Below, piece by piece: positions 23,981-32,450 of a DNA stretch of 64,000 bases. How positions within the stretch are numbered: the first letter of the stretch is position 1; the number at the start of each line of letters is the position of its first letter. This DNA comes from Vibrio maerlii. GTDB taxonomy: Bacteria > Pseudomonadota > Gammaproteobacteria > Enterobacterales > Vibrionaceae. The notes under the pieces are model-generated. The model saw only the letters and a list, made by a program, of their open reading frames with translations. It searched no databases and had not been told where the DNA came from. A program made the translations under genes and the position numbers. The stretch is from the NCBI RefSeq assembly GCF_003415655.1, contig NZ_QRHC01000011.1, positions 95,558 through 159,557 of the forward strand, given 5' to 3'.

Positions 23981-26560
23981 ATGACGCAGACAAACTCACC
24001 GTCTCAAGATGTGCAAGATATGGTTGCACAGGCCGATACCGGTGCGCGAAATCCACGCGGATTGCCGGGCAAGATATTATGGTTTGTGCCACTTTGTTGG
24101 TCTCTTTTCCAACTTTGGTACGCTTCACCGTTGCCGTTTATTTTTGACTTTGGCGTGCTCAATGATACTCAAGCACGCTCAATTCACTTGATGTTTGCTA
24201 TCTTCTTAGCATTTACTGCTTACCCAGCACTAGCCCGCTCTCCTCGAGATAGAATCCCACCATTGGATTGGGTATTAGCACTAGCAGGTAGCTTCTCTGC
24301 TGCCTATATCTACCTATTCTATGAAGCACTTGCAGGTCGCTCTGGTGCACCAACGACATTTGATATTGTGGCTGCGGTATCGGGGATGGTACTTCTGCTT
24401 GAAGCAACACGCCGTGCATTAGGTCCACCGTTGATGGTCGTGGCAGCCGTGTTCTTGCTATACACCTTTGGTGGTCCACACATGCCAGACGTTATCGCTC
24501 ACAAGGGTGCAAGCCTTAACAAAGCGATGTCACACCTATGGCTGACAACAGAGGGTGTATTTGGTGTAGCTCTTGGTGTATCGACGTCGTTTGTATTCCT
24601 GTTTGTACTGTTCGGTGCCATGCTTGAGCGAGCAGGTGCCGGTGCCTACTTCATTAAAGTGGCATTCTCATTACTTGGTCACATGCGTGGCGGTCCTGCA
24701 AAAGCTGCGGTTGTCGCATCTGGCCTATCAGGTCTAGTCTCTGGTTCATCAATTGCTAACGTAGTAACAACTGGTACATTCACTATTCCTCTGATGAAGC
24801 GTGTTGGCTTCCCGGGCACCAAAGCAGGTGCAGTAGAGGTTGCGGCGTCAACCAACGGTCAGCTGACACCACCTATCATGGGTGCAGCAGCATTCTTGAT
24901 GGTTGAATATGTCGGTATCTCATACGTTGAAGTTATCAAGGCGGCCCTTCTTCCTGCCCTTATTTCTTATATCGCCCTGCTGTACATTGTTCATCTAGAA
25001 GCATGTAAAGCCGGTATGACGGGTCTTCCACGCCGCCATAACCCAACGCTTGTACAAAGCCTACTATCATTCACCGGTACCATCTTGGGCCTATGCGTGA
25101 TCAGTGCGGCGGTATACTACGGTGTGGGTTGGACGAAAGATGTGTTCGGCGCTGCAGCAACACCAATTGTTACCGTTGCTCTACTACTCGCTTACATTGG
25201 CTTAGTTCGTATTTCAGCCAAGTATCAAGCGGAAGGTGGTATCGAGATTGATGCTGAGCTTAATGAGGTTCCAGATCCTGGCCCAACCATTAAGTCTGGT
25301 CTGCACTTCCTACTGCCGATTGTGGTTCTGGTATGGTGTCTAACGGTTGAGCGTTTCTCTCCTGGTCTATCCGCATTCTGGGCAACGGTATTCATGATCT
25401 TCATCTTGATCACTCAGCGCCCACTGATGGTGCTAATGGGTGCTAAAGGTGATGTTTCTGACCAAGCAAAAGCCGGTTTTGTCGACCTTCTAGAGAGCTT
25501 GGTTTCTGGTGCTCGCAATATGATCGGTATCGGTGTTGCAACAGCAGCCGCTGGTACGGTTGTTGGTGTGGTGACATTGACGGGTATCGGCCTAGTCATG
25601 ACCGACTTTGTTGAGTTCATTTCTGGTGGTAGCATTATCCTAATGCTGCTGTTTACAGCGGTAATCAGCTTGATTCTGGGTATGGGTCTGCCAACAACGG
25701 CAAACTACATCGTAGTATCAACCCTGATGGCACCAGTAATCGTTACGCTAGGTGCTGCTCACGGTCTGATCATCCCACTCATTGCCGTTCACTTGTTCGT
25801 GTTCTACTTCGGTATCCTTGCCGATGATACGCCTCCAGTAGGTCTGGCTGCTTTTGCGGCAGCGGCAATCGCTAAGTCAGATCCAATTCGTACTGGTATC
25901 CAAGGTTTCACCTACGATATCCGGACCGCGATACTGCCATTTATGTTCGTGTTCAATACTCAGCTTCTTATGATGGGTATCGATTCATGGTGGCACCTAC
26001 TGCTGACTATCTTCTCTGCAACGCTCGCAATGTTGATCTTCTCTGCTGCGACTCAAGGTTGGTGGTTCACACGTAATAAATGGTGGGAGACCGTTCTACT
26101 ACTAGTGCTGACATTCAGCTTTTTCCGTCCTGGCTTCTGGTGGGATCAGCTCTACCCAGCGAAGGTTCTACACCCGGGTACTGAGATCGCACAGATAACA
26201 GAAAAACTTGATGTCGGTAAGTCTATCGAGCTTCAGGTTGCTGGTGAAAATCTTGAGGGGGACTACAGGTCTAAAACCGTTCGCCTTCCATTTGATGACC
26301 GTGCAACCACCGCTGAAGAACGTATCTCTTCAATGGGGTTAATGCTGACTGAAAACAGCGGCCGAATGATCGTTGATATGGTTGAGTTCGGAAGCCCTGC
26401 AGAGGCAGCAGGTATCGATTTCGATTGGGAAATTCGCTCCGTAGTGGTTGATGCTGATCGTCCAATGAAAGAGTGGGTATTTGTTCCTGCGCTGCTTATT
26501 TTGATTGCGATGGGTGTGAATCAACGTCGCCGCGCTAAAAAACAAGAAATCAGCGCTTAA
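23981..26560 (+). CDS. TRAP transporter permease, 4TM/12TM fusion with C-terminal PDZ-like domain
   Basis: Inner-membrane permease of a TRAP-TAXI system. The 859 residues fuse the small (DctQ-like, 4TM) and large (DctM-like, 12TM) subunits into one chain, normal for TAXI systems. The DctM core shows SGSSIANVVTTG and the repeat MGLPTTANYIVVSTLMAP. After the last core helix, residues about 715-825 form a soluble segment. Its part GRMIVDMVEFGSPAEAAGI reads like a PDZ domain (DUF3394-type extension), and a final transmembrane helix (about 833-850) closes the protein. It takes its ligand from the TAXI protein encoded just upstream, driven by an ion gradient. A UspA gene follows. Confidence 0.92.
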   Translation: MTQTNSPSQDVQDMVAQADTGARNPRGLPGKILWFVPLCWSLFQLWYASPLPFIFDFGVLNDTQARSIHLMFAIFLAFTAYPALARSPRDRIPPLDWVLALAGSFSAAYIYLFYEALAGRSGAPTTFDIVAAVSGMVLLLEATRRALGPPLMVVAAVFLLYTFGGPHMPDVIAHKGASLNKAMSHLWLTTEGVFGVALGVSTSFVFLFVLFGAMLERAGAGAYFIKVAFSLLGHMRGGPAKAAVVASGLSGLVSGSSIANVVTTGTFTIPLMKRVGFPGTKAGAVEVAASTNGQLTPPIMGAAAFLMVEYVGISYVEVIKAALLPALISYIALLYIVHLEACKAGMTGLPRRHNPTLVQSLLSFTGTILGLCVISAAVYYGVGWTKDVFGAAATPIVTVALLLAYIGLVRISAKYQAEGGIEIDAELNEVPDPGPTIKSGLHFLLPIVVLVWCLTVERFSPGLSAFWATVFMIFILITQRPLMVLMGAKGDVSDQAKAGFVDLLESLVSGARNMIGIGVATAAAGTVVGVVTLTGIGLVMTDFVEFISGGSIILMLLFTAVISLILGMGLPTTANYIVVSTLMAPVIVTLGAAHGLIIPLIAVHLFVFYFGILADDTPPVGLAAFAAAAIAKSDPIRTGIQGFTYDIRTAILPFMFVFNTQLLMMGIDSWWHLLLTIFSATLAMLIFSAATQGWWFTRNKWWETVLLLVLTFSFFRPGFWWDQLYPAKVLHPGTEIAQITEKLDVGKSIELQVAGENLEGDYRSKTVRLPFDDRATTAEERISSMGLMLTENSGRMIVDMVEFGSPAEAAGIDFDWEIRSVVVDADRPMKEWVFVPALLILIAMGVNQRRRAKKQEISA

Positions 26561-26651
26561 ATCAATAATCGATGTTTTAGCTAAGTTTACACTTAACGAA
26601 AATAGAATAGGCACACCTTATAACGGTGTGCCATTGATAAGAGAAAGAACC

Positions 26652-27089
26652 ATGTATAAGCAGATCCTTGTTCCAGTTGATCTCAATGATAAAGGCTTTT
26701 CTGATAAAGCTGTTGCTCAGGCTGTATGGCTTGCTCAGCAATCGAATGCCGAGATTCACCTACTCAACGTATTGCCAGGCATTCACATGTCGATGGTCGC
26801 GACTTACTTTCCAAAAGATGCGGCGAATGACATGAAGAAAGATGTGAAGAACCAGCTTAAAACATTTGCTGATACACATATTGCAGATAAGGCGATCTAC
26901 AAAACCCACGTTGCTGAAGGTAAGCCATACGCAACCATTCTAGACTTTGCAGAGAAGCTTGGTGCTGACCTTATTGTGATGCCAAGTCATAAACGCTCTC
27001 GTATGGACAAAGTGGTACTTGGTTCTGTTGCGAGCAAGGTTGTCCAGAACTCACCGATCAATGTGATGGTGATTAAACCACAAGGCTGA
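26652..27089 (+). CDS. Universal stress protein, UspA family
   Basis: 145 residues with the Usp fold: MYKQILVPVDLND at the N-terminus (Asp at the usual nucleotide-binding position), a central AQQSNAEIHLLNVLP strand and a C-terminal LGSVASKVVQNSPINVMVI. The usual G-x2-G-x9-G-S/T loop is degenerate here: PSHKRSRMDKVVLGS keeps only the last GS, so ATP binding is uncertain. ATG 26652 is chosen (GAGAAAG upstream) over an earlier in-frame start at 26628. It is the third gene of the TRAP cluster. A Usp gene beside a TAXI-TRAP permease is a recurrent vibrio arrangement. Confidence 0.88.
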   Translation: MYKQILVPVDLNDKGFSDKAVAQAVWLAQQSNAEIHLLNVLPGIHMSMVATYFPKDAANDMKKDVKNQLKTFADTHIADKAIYKTHVAEGKPYATILDFAEKLGADLIVMPSHKRSRMDKVVLGSVASKVVQNSPINVMVIKPQG

Positions 27090-27110
27090 TGCTCACCAGT
27101 CGATAAAAGC

Positions 27111-27144
27111 CAAGAGGGGCTGACACATGTGTCAGCCCCTCTTG
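27111..27144. terminator. Bidirectional terminator between uspA and the dehydrogenase
   Basis: A 16-bp perfect palindrome, CAAGAGGGGCTGACAC with GTGTCAGCCCCTCTTG, lies between convergent genes. Tails are only moderately T-rich on both sides (TATTC; GCTTTTA on the minus strand). Confidence 0.8.
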
Positions 27145-27174
27145 TATTCAAGGTTGTTTCGAGGATAAACGAGA

Positions 27175-28158
27175 CTAAACCACTCGGTTTTGCATTCGCC
27201 CAGCAACGAACGCCTCTATATTTTCACCTAAGATATCAGCAAGGCGTTGAATCGCACTATCACTACCCCACGCGACATGGGGTGTAAGAAGTAGATTAGG
27301 CAGATCCATGTTAGCGATCAGAGGATTTGAATCACCAGCAGGCTCCTCGGTAAATACATCCACACCAGCTCCGGAGAGCTCACCACACTTAAGGGCTGTT
27401 ATTAATGCCTTCTCATCAACAAGCCCACCACGTCCCGCATTGATCAGAATTGCAGAGGATTTCATCTGCGCAAACTCATCACTTGAAATCAGATTTTTAG
27501 TCTCAGCAGTCAATGGACAATGTAGTGTGAGCACATCCGATTGCTCGAGTACCGTATCAAATGGCAGATAACCATCACGAACAGTCGTTGCTCCCTTACG
27601 CTCAGCAAACAGTACCTTCATACCAATTGCTGTAGCTAAGGTCGCGGTAGCCTGCCCTAGAGCACCACTGCCAATAATTCCGATAGTGGAGCCCGCAACA
27701 TCACCAATTGGGTGAGTAAAGAAACAGAACTGCTTATTTCGCTGCCATTCCCCCTTCTGGATATCTTGATGATAGCCGATCAGATTTCGTCGCAGAGCAA
27801 ACAGCATAGCAATGACATGCTCAGGCACCGACCGAGTGGCATAGCCTTGAATATTCGTCACCGCAATACCCGCGGACTGGCAGTACTCTATATCAAGGTT
27901 ATTAGTTCCCGTTGCAGAAACCGCAATCATCTTGATATTGGGGAACTTAGCTAATAGTTCTGCCGTAAGTACAACCTTATTGGTAATCACGATGTCGGCA
28001 TCAACTAGACGTGATTCAACCTCTTCAGCAGACGTGTAGTCGTACTCAATCCAATCATGCTCAAACTGAAGTTGAGGTAATTTTATCTGTGGTGGAATTG
28101 TCGCTCGGTCAAGAAAGACGATATGAGGTTTGGTAATGTTGTTTTGAGGTAGTGACAT
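27175..28158 (-). CDS. D-isomer-specific 2-hydroxyacid dehydrogenase
   Basis: 327-residue NAD(P)-dependent oxidoreductase, probably acting on hydroxypyruvate, glyoxylate or a related 2-ketoacid. The Rossmann motif GIIGSGALGQA lies near residue 155. The catalytic triad is visible: Arg in INAGRGGLVDE, Glu in TEEPAG and His in TPHVAWGS. The protein also has the glycerate-dehydrogenase-like ATRSVPEHVIAMLFALRRN region. It lies 45 bases downstream of rluA in the same orientation and may be co-transcribed with it. The exact substrate cannot be assigned. Confidence 0.9.
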   Translation of the reverse strand: MSLPQNNITKPHIVFLDRATIPPQIKLPQLQFEHDWIEYDYTSAEEVESRLVDADIVITNKVVLTAELLAKFPNIKMIAVSATGTNNLDIEYCQSAGIAVTNIQGYATRSVPEHVIAMLFALRRNLIGYHQDIQKGEWQRNKQFCFFTHPIGDVAGSTIGIIGSGALGQATATLATAIGMKVLFAERKGATTVRDGYLPFDTVLEQSDVLTLHCPLTAETKNLISSDEFAQMKSSAILINAGRGGLVDEKALITALKCGELSGAGVDVFTEEPAGDSNPLIANMDLPNLLLTPHVAWGSDSAIQRLADILGENIEAFVAGRMQNRVV

Positions 28159-28203
28159 CGATGTTCCTTTCTCACTACCCCATACACACGAACATTGAGT
28201 GGG

Positions 28204-28938
28204 TTAACTACGTGGCAGTGTTTTGTAGTCTGGTAAAACGTCTGGTGCTGTAAAGTGTTGCAGAATTTCCCCTTTTGCTTCGGGGTAGAAGTCACAAGGC
28301 ACAAAAATCGTTTGTAATTTTTCTGTCGCTGGATGATAGAAGCTCAGTTCAGCAGCGTGCAATTCTAAGCGTTCACTGAAGGCCAATGCCTCAGGAGTTG
28401 CATAAAATTCATCACCAACAATAGGGCAACCAATCGCTTGCATGTGGACTCGCAATTGATGAGAACGACCTGTAATAGGTAATAGGCGTACGATTGAGGT
28501 TTGTTCCTCTAGCTTTGCTCGCTGAAAATTAGTCAGTGAAGGCTTTCCATCTTGGTAACAAACCTTTTGGCGTGGACGGTTAGGCCAATCACAAATCAGT
28601 GGTAAGTCTACCTCGCCAGATTCATCGATATTTCCCCATACACGTGCATAATAGATCTTGTGTGTTAGGCGATATTGAAACTGTTTTTTGAGGCTTCTTT
28701 CTGCTTCTTTGTGCTTTGCAAACAGCATAAGGCCGGACGTCGACATATCCAATCGATGCACAACCTGCGCTTCAGGATACAACTCTACCACTCGACTCCA
28801 CATGCTGTCGTAATGCTCAGGTGCCCTGCCTGGGACAGACAGTAAACCAGAGGGCTTATTCACAGCCAATATATCGTCGTCCTCATAGACAGAGTCAATC
28901 CAAGGATCCGTCGGCGGTGTGTATTCAAGCATTGCCAT
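28204..28938 (-). CDS. rluA: Dual-specificity 23S rRNA/tRNA pseudouridine synthase RluA
   Basis: Makes pseudouridine at 23S rRNA 746 and tRNA position 32 in E. coli. The 244 residues start MAMLEYTPPTDPW, close to E. coli RluA. The catalytic Asp is D64 in HRLDMSTSG, and VDLPLICDWPNRP and ITGRSHQLRVHM follow. It has about 25 more C-terminal residues than the E. coli protein. It lies downstream of rapA, the same neighbours as in E. coli, but separated by an ERIC-like element that lies in the likely joint transcript. Confidence 0.94.
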   Translation of the reverse strand: MAMLEYTPPTDPWIDSVYEDDDILAVNKPSGLLSVPGRAPEHYDSMWSRVVELYPEAQVVHRLDMSTSGLMLFAKHKEAERSLKKQFQYRLTHKIYYARVWGNIDESGEVDLPLICDWPNRPRQKVCYQDGKPSLTNFQRAKLEEQTSIVRLLPITGRSHQLRVHMQAIGCPIVGDEFYATPEALAFSERLELHAAELSFYHPATEKLQTIFVPCDFYPEAKGEILQHFTAPDVLPDYKTLPRS

Positions 28939-28971
28939 TGTTATAGTTTTCCAGAAAGCAATTCAGCCCTT

Positions 28972-29096
28972 ATACCCTTCATACTTGAAGCTGCAGCTTT
29001 GTTAACTGCGTCAACTAACCCTAATCACATAGAACACCTATGCTCATAGGGATGAATTGCCTTGTTGCCGCGCTGCAACTCCAATTATTTTGGGTA
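28972..29096. repeat. ERIC-like repeat between rapA and rluA
   Basis: About 125 bases framed by ATACCCTTCATACTTGAAG and CCAATTATTTTGGGTA, in the opposite orientation to the copy at 20562. Inside are GCTGCAGC, GTTAACTGCGTCAACT and CTCATAGGGATGAATTG, complementary counterparts of the other copy's blocks. It fills most of the 200-base rapA-rluA gap. Confidence 0.85.
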
Positions 29097-29139
29097 GAGG
29101 TAACGTATGTCTAAAGGCTGAACAAGATAAACGTTGTTG

Positions 29140-32049
29140 CTAGTTGTGGCTCACGACGATCAAACGTAGTGAATCAAGCTGAACTTGCGCCTTCGCGATG
29201 TAACCGCTGAGCTCTTTAATTTGATCATCAATCGCTTCGATCTCTTCATCACGGATGTTCGGGTTCACCGCTTTGAGAGCTTGCAGGCGTTCTAACTCAC
29301 CATTTAGGCTTGCTTGCATCTCTTTCTCCGCTTGTTCACGAACCAGTTCAACCTTCGCACCGATATGACCTTCACCCGCTTCAATCAGCTTATGAACCTC
29401 GTTTTGCACAGAGTTTACAAGTTTGCTAGCAAGGTGACGATTAACAGGGCTGAGCTGGCGGTTAAAGCTTTCAAACTCTACTTGCTCAGATAGGTCATTA
29501 CCACGGCCATCCAACATCATTCGAATTGGTGTTGGTGGAAGGAAGCGACCGATACCAGAACGTTTCGGTGCTTGTGCATCCACTAAGTAAACGAGTTCAA
29601 GTAGGATGGTACCTACAGGTAGTGCCTTGTTCTTTAGCAACGATACCGCAGATGTGCCCACGCCTTCACTCAGAAGCAAATCAATACCACCTTGAATCAT
29701 TGGGTGCTCCCAACTGATGAAGTTCATGTCTTCACGAGACAATGCTGTGTCACGGTCAAAGGTAATCGTTGCACCCTCATATGGTAAACCTGGGTAGCTT
29801 GGCACCATCATGTGCTCCGATGGGGTTACCACTAGTGCATTTTCACCTTTATCGTCTTGGTTAAGGCCAATGGTATCGAATAGGCTCAAAGCGAATGTCA
29901 CTAGGTTAGTATCACCATCGGTTGATGAAATCGTATCAACAATCTCTAGCGCCTTGTCACCACCGTTAGAGTGCATCTCTAGCAGGCGGTCGCGGCCTTG
30001 CTCCAGTTGCGCTTTTAGCTCCTTGTTCATCGCCGCAGACGCTTCGATCACTTCATCAAGCTGCTCAATGTCACCCGTTGCAAGCATGTTGATGATATCT
30101 TCAGAGTACTTATCATAAACCGCACGCCCCGTTGGACAGGTCTCAGCAAAGGCATTCAAACCTTCATTGAACCAGCGAGCAAGAATACCTTGTGAGGTAC
30201 CCTCTAGATATGGCACATGAATATCGATATCACGACTTTGACCAATACGGTCCAAACGACCAATACGCTGCTCTAACAAATCAGGATTGAATGGCAGGTC
30301 GAACATCACTAGCTGGTTAGCAAACTGGAAGTTACGTCCCTCAGAGCCAATCTCACTACAAATCAGTACCTGAGCACCACCCTCTTCTTGAGCAAAGTAA
30401 GCGGCTGCTTTGTCACGCTCAATGATAGACATGCCTTCATGGAAAACAGTGGCACGGATACCTTCCCGTTCACGTAGTGCTTGCTCCAATTGCAATGCTG
30501 TACTTGCACGAGAGGCAATAACAAGAATCTTCTCACTGCGTTTGTCTGTGATTTTTTCTAGTAGCCAGTTCACACGAGAGTCAAACTGCCACCAGCTAGA
30601 ATCTTCACCTTCAAACTCTTGGAAGATCTCTTCAGGGTATAGCATCTTCATCGCACGCGCTTCAGGAGACATCTTGCCGCCAATCATGCCCGATACACGC
30701 ATTGAGGTTGTGTATTGCTGAGGAATTGGCATAGGTAGCAGGTGAACATTACGCTCAGGGAAACCCTTAATTGCAGCACGCGTGTTACGGAAAAGCACGC
30801 GTCCAGTACCATGGCGATCCATCAGGTTATCAATCAGCTCTTGGCGTGCCGATGCTTTTTCTTCTTCTGCAGCATCGCTTTCGATGATACGAAATAATGG
30901 TTCAACATCCTGTTCTGATAGAAGTTCGGTGATCTGGTTCTTCGCTTCATCAGCAAGCTTTTCACCAGAGAATAGAGCCGTAACGGAATCCGCAACTGGT
31001 GCATATTGCTCTTCTTCTTTAACGAACGCTTCGTAGTCATAGAAGCGGTCAGCATCAAGAAGACGCAGACGTGCAAAGTGACTCTCACGACCTAACTGTT
31101 CAGGCGTAGCAGTGAGTAGTAACACACCTGGCGTGCGCTCAGCGAGTCCTTCCACAACTTGGTACTCACGACTTGGTTTATCTTGACTCCACTCAAGGTG
31201 GTGCGCTTCATCGACAACCAATAGATCCCAATCACCTTCCAGTGCTTGCTCAAAACGCTTGCGGCTCTTGCGCAAGAAGTCGAGGGAACACAGCACGTAT
31301 TGCTGGGTATCAAATGGATTTTCAGCTTCGGCAAAGGCTTCAATACAACGCTCTTCATCAAAGATAGAAAAGTGCAAATTGAAGCGACGCATCATCTCAA
31401 CCAACCACTGATGTTGAAGCGTTTCAGGAACAACGATAAGGATTCGCTCGGCACGACCGGACAATACCTGCTGGTGAATAATCATACCGGCTTCGATGGT
31501 CTTACCTAGGCCAACTTCATCGGCAAGCAAAACTCGAGGAGCGTGACGGCGACCAACTTCATGAGCAATATATAACTGGTGAGGAATCAAGCCAGCGCGC
31601 ATACCACACAAGCCACGCATTGGGCTTTTATGTTGCTCATATTGATTACTCAGAGCGCGGTAACGCAAAACGAAGTTATCCATGCGGTCAATCTGACCTG
31701 CGTATAACTTGTCTTGAGGCTTGTTAAAACGGATTTGATTGCTCAGGAAGATCTCACGCAGAACAACACCTTGTTCTTCAGTGTCTTCACGGTGGCCTAC
31801 GTAAGTGAATAGGCCTTTCTCTTCAATCACTTCTTCGACAAAAAGTGACCAGCCTTCTTGGCTGTCGATGGTATCTCCGACATTAAATGAGACTCGAGTT
31901 ACTGGGGCGTCATTCTGCGCGTAAACTCGGTTTTCTTCTGAAGCTGCAAACATAAGTGTCACAGTTCGAGCATCCAATGCTACAACGGTACCTAAACCTA
32001 AATCGCTTTCCGTATCGCTGATCCAGCGTTGCCCCAAAGCAAATGTCAT
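29140..32049 (-). CDS. rapA: RNA polymerase-associated ATP-dependent helicase RapA
   Basis: SWI2/SNF2-family ATPase that binds RNA polymerase and helps recycle it after termination. From ATG 32049 it has 969 residues, beginning MTFALGQRWISDTESDLG as in E. coli RapA (968). The frame extends 23 codons upstream but those residues are foreign to the family. N-terminal Tudor-like domains are followed by the helicase core: DEVGLGKTIEAG (Walker A, near 175-186), VVDEAHH, LTATPEQLG and, in the second lobe, SEIGSEGRNFQFANQLVMFDLP and QRIGRLDRIGQ. The C-terminal spacer and effector domains complete it. Confidence 0.96.
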   Translation of the reverse strand: MTFALGQRWISDTESDLGLGTVVALDARTVTLMFAASEENRVYAQNDAPVTRVSFNVGDTIDSQEGWSLFVEEVIEEKGLFTYVGHREDTEEQGVVLREIFLSNQIRFNKPQDKLYAGQIDRMDNFVLRYRALSNQYEQHKSPMRGLCGMRAGLIPHQLYIAHEVGRRHAPRVLLADEVGLGKTIEAGMIIHQQVLSGRAERILIVVPETLQHQWLVEMMRRFNLHFSIFDEERCIEAFAEAENPFDTQQYVLCSLDFLRKSRKRFEQALEGDWDLLVVDEAHHLEWSQDKPSREYQVVEGLAERTPGVLLLTATPEQLGRESHFARLRLLDADRFYDYEAFVKEEEQYAPVADSVTALFSGEKLADEAKNQITELLSEQDVEPLFRIIESDAAEEEKASARQELIDNLMDRHGTGRVLFRNTRAAIKGFPERNVHLLPMPIPQQYTTSMRVSGMIGGKMSPEARAMKMLYPEEIFQEFEGEDSSWWQFDSRVNWLLEKITDKRSEKILVIASRASTALQLEQALREREGIRATVFHEGMSIIERDKAAAYFAQEEGGAQVLICSEIGSEGRNFQFANQLVMFDLPFNPDLLEQRIGRLDRIGQSRDIDIHVPYLEGTSQGILARWFNEGLNAFAETCPTGRAVYDKYSEDIINMLATGDIEQLDEVIEASAAMNKELKAQLEQGRDRLLEMHSNGGDKALEIVDTISSTDGDTNLVTFALSLFDTIGLNQDDKGENALVVTPSEHMMVPSYPGLPYEGATITFDRDTALSREDMNFISWEHPMIQGGIDLLLSEGVGTSAVSLLKNKALPVGTILLELVYLVDAQAPKRSGIGRFLPPTPIRMMLDGRGNDLSEQVEFESFNRQLSPVNRHLASKLVNSVQNEVHKLIEAGEGHIGAKVELVREQAEKEMQASLNGELERLQALKAVNPNIRDEEIEAIDDQIKELSGYIAKAQVQLDSLRLIVVSHN

Positions 32050-32450
32050 GAATCGACTACCTCTAGTAATGTTTAGTGGAGATCTTATTTTAGATCTAAT
32101 TTCTGCCATAGTGCCCAAAACATCAAAGAAAAATGAGACGGAAAAGGCGCAGAAAAAAGGTCGGTCATCTTACTTGATGACGTCAGTGAGATCACCATTG
32201 ACAGCCCATTTTCTAGCAACTTTTTATCCGTCTTCTGTACTTTCCATTCATCTATGTACTATGTTGAAATGAAAGTGCAAAGAAGTTGTGTCCATACTGG
32301 GTTAATCAACCTATGTTGTTGTTCCTTTGCGACTAAATGCGATTCGGATATGGCAGCGGCCAAAGGTCAACTCACTTGGACCATCGTCTCATTCATTACG
32401 TATGAATGAGATGAATTCTGACCAAATGTCATCTCGACAAGGAGCCGCTT
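32050..32450. other. rapA-phoH divergent intergenic region
   Basis: 401 bases without a supportable ORF. It holds both promoters and a perfect inverted repeat TCTCATTCA (32387-32395) / TGAATGAGA (32403-32411) with a 7-base spacer, 40 bases upstream of the phoH start. Nothing else stands out. Confidence 0.5.

Noticed and set aside
23853..24128. Minus-strand ORF at the start of the TRAP permease gene
   Set aside because: It overlaps the permease start and its promoter region, and has no ribosome-binding site or recognisable domain.
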